Assembly: GCA_050735975.1 (NCBI GenBank)
Contig: JBOHVS010000407.1
Coordinates: 1-6,339, forward strand
Reading direction: 5' to 3'
DNA: 6,339 bases
From: DATMBL01 sp050735975
GTDB taxonomy: Bacteria; Desulfobacterota; Binatia; UBA9968
Part shown: in pieces, positions 5,275-6,339 of the stretch
Numbering within the stretch: position 1 is the first letter of the stretch
How the letters are laid out: every line of letters starts with the position of its first letter
Notes under the pieces: model-generated
What the model saw: the letters and a program-made list of their open reading frames with translations, nothing else
The model's database searches: none
What the model was told of the DNA's origin: nothing
Translations under genes and position numbers: made by a program

Positions 5275-5406
5275 TCACCTCATACTCAGTGGCTGGTCCC
5301 GAGCCGGTTTTCCGACCATGCCAAGTTCGACGAAACTCTTAGCCTCAAAAAGACTCCCGACCCATTTAATTTTCCCACGCAATACTTGCAGCGCATCGAC
5401 TTCCGC
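5275..5406 (-). pseudogene. C-terminal remnant of a VapB-like antitoxin
   Basis: Just after the DUF1828 gene an open frame of 43 codons reads AEVDALQVLRGKIKWVGSLF and continues to LSMR and a stop. L-R-G-K-I-x-W-x-G-x-L is the usual tail of the VapB antitoxins whose N-terminus is a ribbon-helix-helix (typically LRGKIKWEGDLDEMR). There is no start codon with a ribosome site, an in-frame TAA closes it upstream at 5407-5409, and no PIN toxin follows. The N-terminal DNA-binding half seems to have been lost when the DUF1828 gene was joined here. The later residues do not match the family well, so the call is moderate. Confidence 0.4.
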
Positions 5407-5416
5407 TTAGCGCGGT

Positions 5417-6199
5417 CTAGGTGTCCTCGCGAAGGATTTCTTCAATGTAGCGGCTTATTCTGTCCTTATTTGAAGAGAGGCTAGAAAACTGTTTCTCGCA
5501 CACATCGCTGAATCTAGCCAATACTTTGCGGTTGATTTCTTCTTGATCTTCGAAAATCGCGATGGAGTGAAACGGAAGCCCCCAGCGTTCGTATTGTAGG
5601 AGGGCGATAGTGCTGTCGCGAACCTTGTCGTCATTGGGAAGGGCCTGCACAAACACGGGACGCGGCATGCCGTTGATCCGGCAATCTACAGTGTATTTTC
5701 CTTCAGGATCGCGCTGAGCGTCGTGCCAATCAAACACCCGACGATCTGCCGGCACGTGGCTCTCCATAAAAGCTCGGAAGTCCTCCATGAAAGTAGACTT
5801 CACTCGTTCACGCGACAAACAAGTGACGTCTGTGATTTTCAGTAACGCTCGGACAAAACTGTAGAGCGCGACCCCATACCGATCATCTTTAATCTCCACG
5901 ACCAGCTCGCCGCCGCGATCGCTGGCGGTGAACATAGACAGAGCATTGCTGATAATTTTCTGCCTTGTCCCTCGTTGGAGGTCCTTCTCGTCCATTTTAT
6001 ACGTCAAGTGCATGTAAGTGTGCCCTTCGTCCGAGAGAACCCAATGCGAGTTCTGACGCTTGAGCACGATAACGAGATGGTCGCCATCGTCGAATAAAAA
6101 CGGGGTAAAAACCTGGTAACGATCGATGCCCTCCGACATCAAGCGTATGCGGTCCGAAACCTTTTCCTTGAAGTCTCTCTCGATAGTTTCAACTGACAT
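5417..6199 (-). CDS. DUF1828/DUF1829-type protein, 260 aa
   Basis: The N-terminal half has the DUF1828 pattern: YQVFTPFLFDDGDHLVI around residues 28-44, then SHWVLSDEGHTYMHL around 51-65. F-T-P-F, D-G-D and L-S-D-E-G are the conserved points. The C-terminal half (from about 130; VFDWHDAQRDPEGKY, YTVDCRINGMPRPVFVQALP, ILLQ/ALLQYERWG-type strand-helix) fits DUF1829. The biochemical role of these domains is not known to me; they often occur in accessory and phage-related DNA. There is no signal peptide or membrane segment. The ATG at 6199 has a strong GGAGG six bases upstream and lies 14 bases after the stop of the preceding gene, so the two form an operon. Downstream the gene abuts the VapB-like remnant, which suggests insertion into an older toxin-antitoxin locus. 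Confidence 0.85.
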   Translation of the reverse strand: MSVETIERDFKEKVSDRIRLMSEGIDRYQVFTPFLFDDGDHLVIVLKRQNSHWVLSDEGHTYMHLTYKMDEKDLQRGTRQKIISNALSMFTASDRGGELVVEIKDDRYGVALYSFVRALLKITDVTCLSRERVKSTFMEDFRAFMESHVPADRRVFDWHDAQRDPEGKYTVDCRINGMPRPVFVQALPNDDKVRDSTIALLQYERWGLPFHSIAIFEDQEEINRKVLARFSDVCEKQFSSLSSNKDRISRYIEEILREDT

Positions 6200-6213
6200 G
6201 GCCAGCCTCCAAA

Positions 6214-6339
6214 TCAGAGAAGAGAGCCTTGAGTGCCGGAGGGAACTTCAAATGCACAGTCCTGCAACACACACTGGATAGCCCCGCCTAAGTCCGCGAA
6301 TCGATCCGTTGTCTCGGCATAATGATCTTCGTCGTAACC
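6214..6339 (-). CDS. C-terminal 41 residues of an unidentified gene, cut by the window edge
   Basis: From the right edge the frame reads GYDEDHYAETTDRFADLGGA, then IQCVLQDCAFEVPSGTQGSLL and TGA. The frame is open to the edge and its stop is 14 bases before the DUF1828 start, with the DUF1828 ribosome site in between, so it is the upstream gene of that operon. The fragment is acidic and has no recognised motif. It may be the functional partner of the DUF1828 protein, but most of the gene lies outside the window. Confidence 0.65.
   Translation of the reverse strand, partial: GYDEDHYAETTDRFADLGGAIQCVLQDCAFEVPSGTQGSLL

Larger units (their letters stand above)
4677..5416. other. 740-bp stretch without an intact gene
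   Basis: This stretch holds the TPR promoter candidate, a 3' gene remnant, the REP-like hairpin, the spaced repeats, a possible small ORF and the VapB-like remnant listed separately. Direct copies of GCGGTGTAT also occur 23 bases apart at 4873 and 4896. Longer open frames cross it on both strands (4830-5147 plus, 4950-5240 minus), but they run through the hairpin or the repeats, differ in frame between copies and have no ribosome site or family likeness. I see no transposase gene or RNA gene. Confidence 0.6.

Noticed and set aside
5403..5415. Terminator after the DUF1828 gene (CCGC...GCGG)
   Set aside because: Only four base pairs and no T-rich run.

Overview
The window is a stretch of bacterial chromosome of moderate GC content in which every convincing gene lies on the minus strand, so it is transcribed from the high coordinates towards position 1. 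The only gene that is both universal and unmistakable is radA (885-2267), which encodes a complete RadA/Sms recombination ATPase. A partial tRNA-Leu runs off the left edge (1-22). The RadA type and the gene content suit a Gram-negative or environmental lineage, for example Deltaproteobacteria, Nitrospirota or NC10. The window alone does not settle the phylum.

Reading along the direction of transcription from the right edge: the last 41 codons of an unidentified gene (6214-6339) are followed after 14 bases by a DUF1828/DUF1829-type protein (5417-6199). Next comes about 740 bp without an intact gene (4677-5416). It holds a probable VapB antitoxin remnant, three imperfect copies of a repeat spaced 61-62 bp apart, a strong hairpin of REP/MITE type, and a 27-codon reading-frame remnant just before a TPR protein gene (4029-4676). 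A 14-bp-stem hairpin follows the TPR gene. Then come a doubtful 86-codon ORF and a decayed ccbP-like (calcium-binding protein) pseudogene with an internal deletion and a frameshift (3628-3781). A two-gene cassette of conserved-looking hypothetical proteins (3165-3581 and 2785-3108) leads into a toxin-antitoxin pair. Its antitoxin is whole (2443-2724), but its VapC toxin is cut to about 60 residues (2271-2453). The truncated vapC ends three bases before the radA ATG. Downstream of radA are a 175-residue hypothetical protein (245-772) and the 5' end of tRNA-Leu.

The overall picture is an accessory segment, beside a tRNA gene and a housekeeping gene, where toxin-antitoxin and small stress-type genes have been acquired and then partly deleted. 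Three broken genes (vapC, ccbP, vapB-like) lie within about 3.2 kb. The intact candidates for an undescribed system are the 138/107-residue gene pair, the DUF1828 gene with its upstream partner, and the 175-residue protein. No complete known defence system, CRISPR array or transposase gene is visible.
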